Positions 6,354 to 7,089 of a stretch of 7,089 nt of DNA are shown here, piece after piece (the stretch's first letter is position 1; every line of letters begins with the position of its first letter). The DNA lies in the NCBI GenBank assembly GCA_009885605.1, contig VFKK01000102.1, forward strand, positions 1-7,089, given 5' to 3'. The notes beneath the pieces were generated by a model. The model had not been told where the DNA came from, searched no databases, and saw only the letters and a program-made list of their open reading frames with translations. The position numbers and the translations under genes are program-made. Source of the DNA: Cyclobacteriaceae bacterium. Its GTDB lineage: Bacteria > Bacteroidota > Bacteroidia > Cytophagales > Cyclobacteriaceae.

Positions 6354-7089
6354 ATGAAGAATATTAAACTTATCACCGCTTCATGTGTCCTCGGCTCCCT
6401 TGCTTTGGCTTCTTGCAGTACAAATAAGCTAGCAACAACCGCTGATCAGGACAACCTTTATTTCATGGCCTCCGATACCCAGGTCGCCACCCAATATGCT
6501 GTCCAAAACAACAACCCTGAATCCTTTAAAAGTCTTTCCTCTGTGAATACAGATACCTATTCACAAGAAAACTTTAGCTCCAGAAATGTTAATCCGGACT
6601 ACATAGCTAAATATCAGGCAGAGGCACAAGGTCAGGATGAGGAAACGGTTTACTTTGATGAAACTGGTGATGCAGATGCCGTGCAGGATATCGATGTCTA
6701 TAACAATTACTATTCTAACAGTTCCGGTTTTAATAGCGGTTTTAACTCTGCTTTTTCCATGGGAATGGGTTTTGGATTTGGTGGCTATGGTATGGGAGGC
6801 TTCGGGTTTCCTGGATTCGGCATGGATAGATTCGGAATGGGTGGATACGGAATGGGAGGATATGGAATGGGAGGATTTTACAATCCTTTCTTCGGCTTTG
6901 GTCCCAGGTTCGGCATGAACATTGGATTCGGTTGGGGATCCCCATTCATGGGAATGGGTATGGGAATGGGTACGGGTATGGGATTTGGTAATCCAATGTA
7001 TGGCTTCCCAATGTTCCCAATGTATGGTTTTGGCAACCCAATGTTCGGTTATCCAATGTATGGTTTAGGATATCCTGGATTTGGCTACC
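6354..7089 (+). CDS. Gly/Met/aromatic-rich lipoprotein, 3' end outside window (partial)
   Basis: An open frame of 245 codons runs from ATG 6354 to the window edge without a stop. The N-terminus is a lipoprotein signal peptide: MKNIK, a hydrophobic core, and the lipobox LASC at 18-21 (lipidated Cys21). Residues 22-122 are polar and rich in Asn, Gln, Asp, Ser and Tyr, with an acidic patch near 92-112 (GQDEETVYFDETGDADAV). From about 135 to the edge the sequence is almost wholly Gly, Met, Phe, Tyr, Pro and Asn: GMGGY-type pentads at 161-175, a GMGMGMG run at 200-206, and PMYGF/NPMFGYPMYG units at 214-237. I do not recognise a named family. The protein is likely anchored in the outer membrane or periplasm, with a flexible or self-associating tail. 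Such tracts occur in structural, adhesive or phase-separating proteins, and Met-rich tracts can bind copper, but neither role is shown. A perfect promoter-like -7 element lies upstream. Confidence 0.85.
   Translation, partial: MKNIKLITASCVLGSLALASCSTNKLATTADQDNLYFMASDTQVATQYAVQNNNPESFKSLSSVNTDTYSQENFSSRNVNPDYIAKYQAEAQGQDEETVYFDETGDADAVQDIDVYNNYYSNSSGFNSGFNSAFSMGMGFGFGGYGMGGFGFPGFGMDRFGMGGYGMGGYGMGGFYNPFFGFGPRFGMNIGFGWGSPFMGMGMGMGTGMGFGNPMYGFPMFPMYGFGNPMFGYPMYGLGYPGFGY
6834..6878 (+). repeat. Three tandem 15-bp repeats inside the lipoprotein gene
   Basis: Three consecutive 15-bp units follow GGAATGGGWGGATWY (6834-6848, 6849-6863, 6864-6878). They are in codon phase and encode GMGGY, GMGGY and GMGGF. 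Differences are few and mostly at third positions, so recent duplication or slippage is likely. Confidence 0.85.
6993..7063 (+). repeat. Spaced CCAATGTATGG repeats in the lipoprotein gene
   Basis: The 11-mer CCAATGTATGG occurs at 6993-7003, 7017-7027 and 7053-7063, each time encoding Pro-Met-Tyr-Gly in the same frame. CCAATGTTC variants (Pro-Met-Phe) lie between them. This second repeat block differs from the GMGGY block and has Pro spacing the aromatic and Met residues. Confidence 0.75.

Noticed and set aside
6637..6918. Plus-strand ORF rich in Trp, Asp and Glu (repeats like EWEDMEWED)
   Set aside because: It lies in another frame of the repetitive part of the lipoprotein gene and its apparent repeats mirror the GGAATGGG DNA repeats. 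The lipoprotein frame has the signal peptide and stays open to the edge.
6834..7063. Repeats near the right edge as a CRISPR array or intergenic satellite
   Set aside because: The units are short, in codon phase, unspaced or irregularly spaced, and lie inside an open coding frame; there are no unique spacers of constant length.

Overview
The window looks like chromosomal housekeeping DNA from a member of the Bacteroidota, most likely the Cytophagales (Cyclobacteriaceae-like; the rank is inferred from protein flavour, not from a search). The support is moderate AT-richness, no strong Shine-Dalgarno sites before well-defined starts, perfect copies of the Bacteroidota -7 element TAnnTTTG before several genes, and Bacteroidota-flavoured HemA, FloA and ProRS sequences.

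Layout. Positions 1-55 hold the first 18 codons of a minus-strand gene that leaves the window. A spacer of about 200 bp separates it from the divergent hemA (253-1521, +), encoding glutamyl-tRNA reductase, the entry enzyme of C5-pathway tetrapyrrole synthesis. A long hairpin follows hemA, then a secreted WG-repeat protein of unknown role (1611-3176, +). That gene converges on nfeD-floA (minus strand, 4656 to 3186), a tightly packed membrane pair encoding a short NfeD protein and a flotillin-like scaffold. The two converging units share one symmetric terminator that contains both stop codons. Upstream of nfeD lies the strong terminator of proS (minus, 6231 to 4750), which encodes prolyl-tRNA synthetase of the archaeal/eukaryotic-like type. 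Divergent from proS is a lipoprotein gene (6354 to beyond 7089, +) whose second half is an extreme Gly/Met/Phe/Tyr/Pro low-complexity tract; it is cut by the window edge.

How the genes relate. HemA and ProRS both act on aminoacyl-tRNA chemistry but are not co-transcribed here, so I infer no joint pathway. NfeD and FloA are a known functional pair in membrane organisation. The two envelope proteins, the WG-repeat protein and the Gly/Met-rich lipoprotein, are the uncharacterised parts. I see no mobile element, CRISPR array, tRNA, rRNA or defence system. The items most worth a second look are the Gly/Met-rich lipoprotein, the face-to-face promoters between it and proS, and the terminator that overlaps two coding ends.
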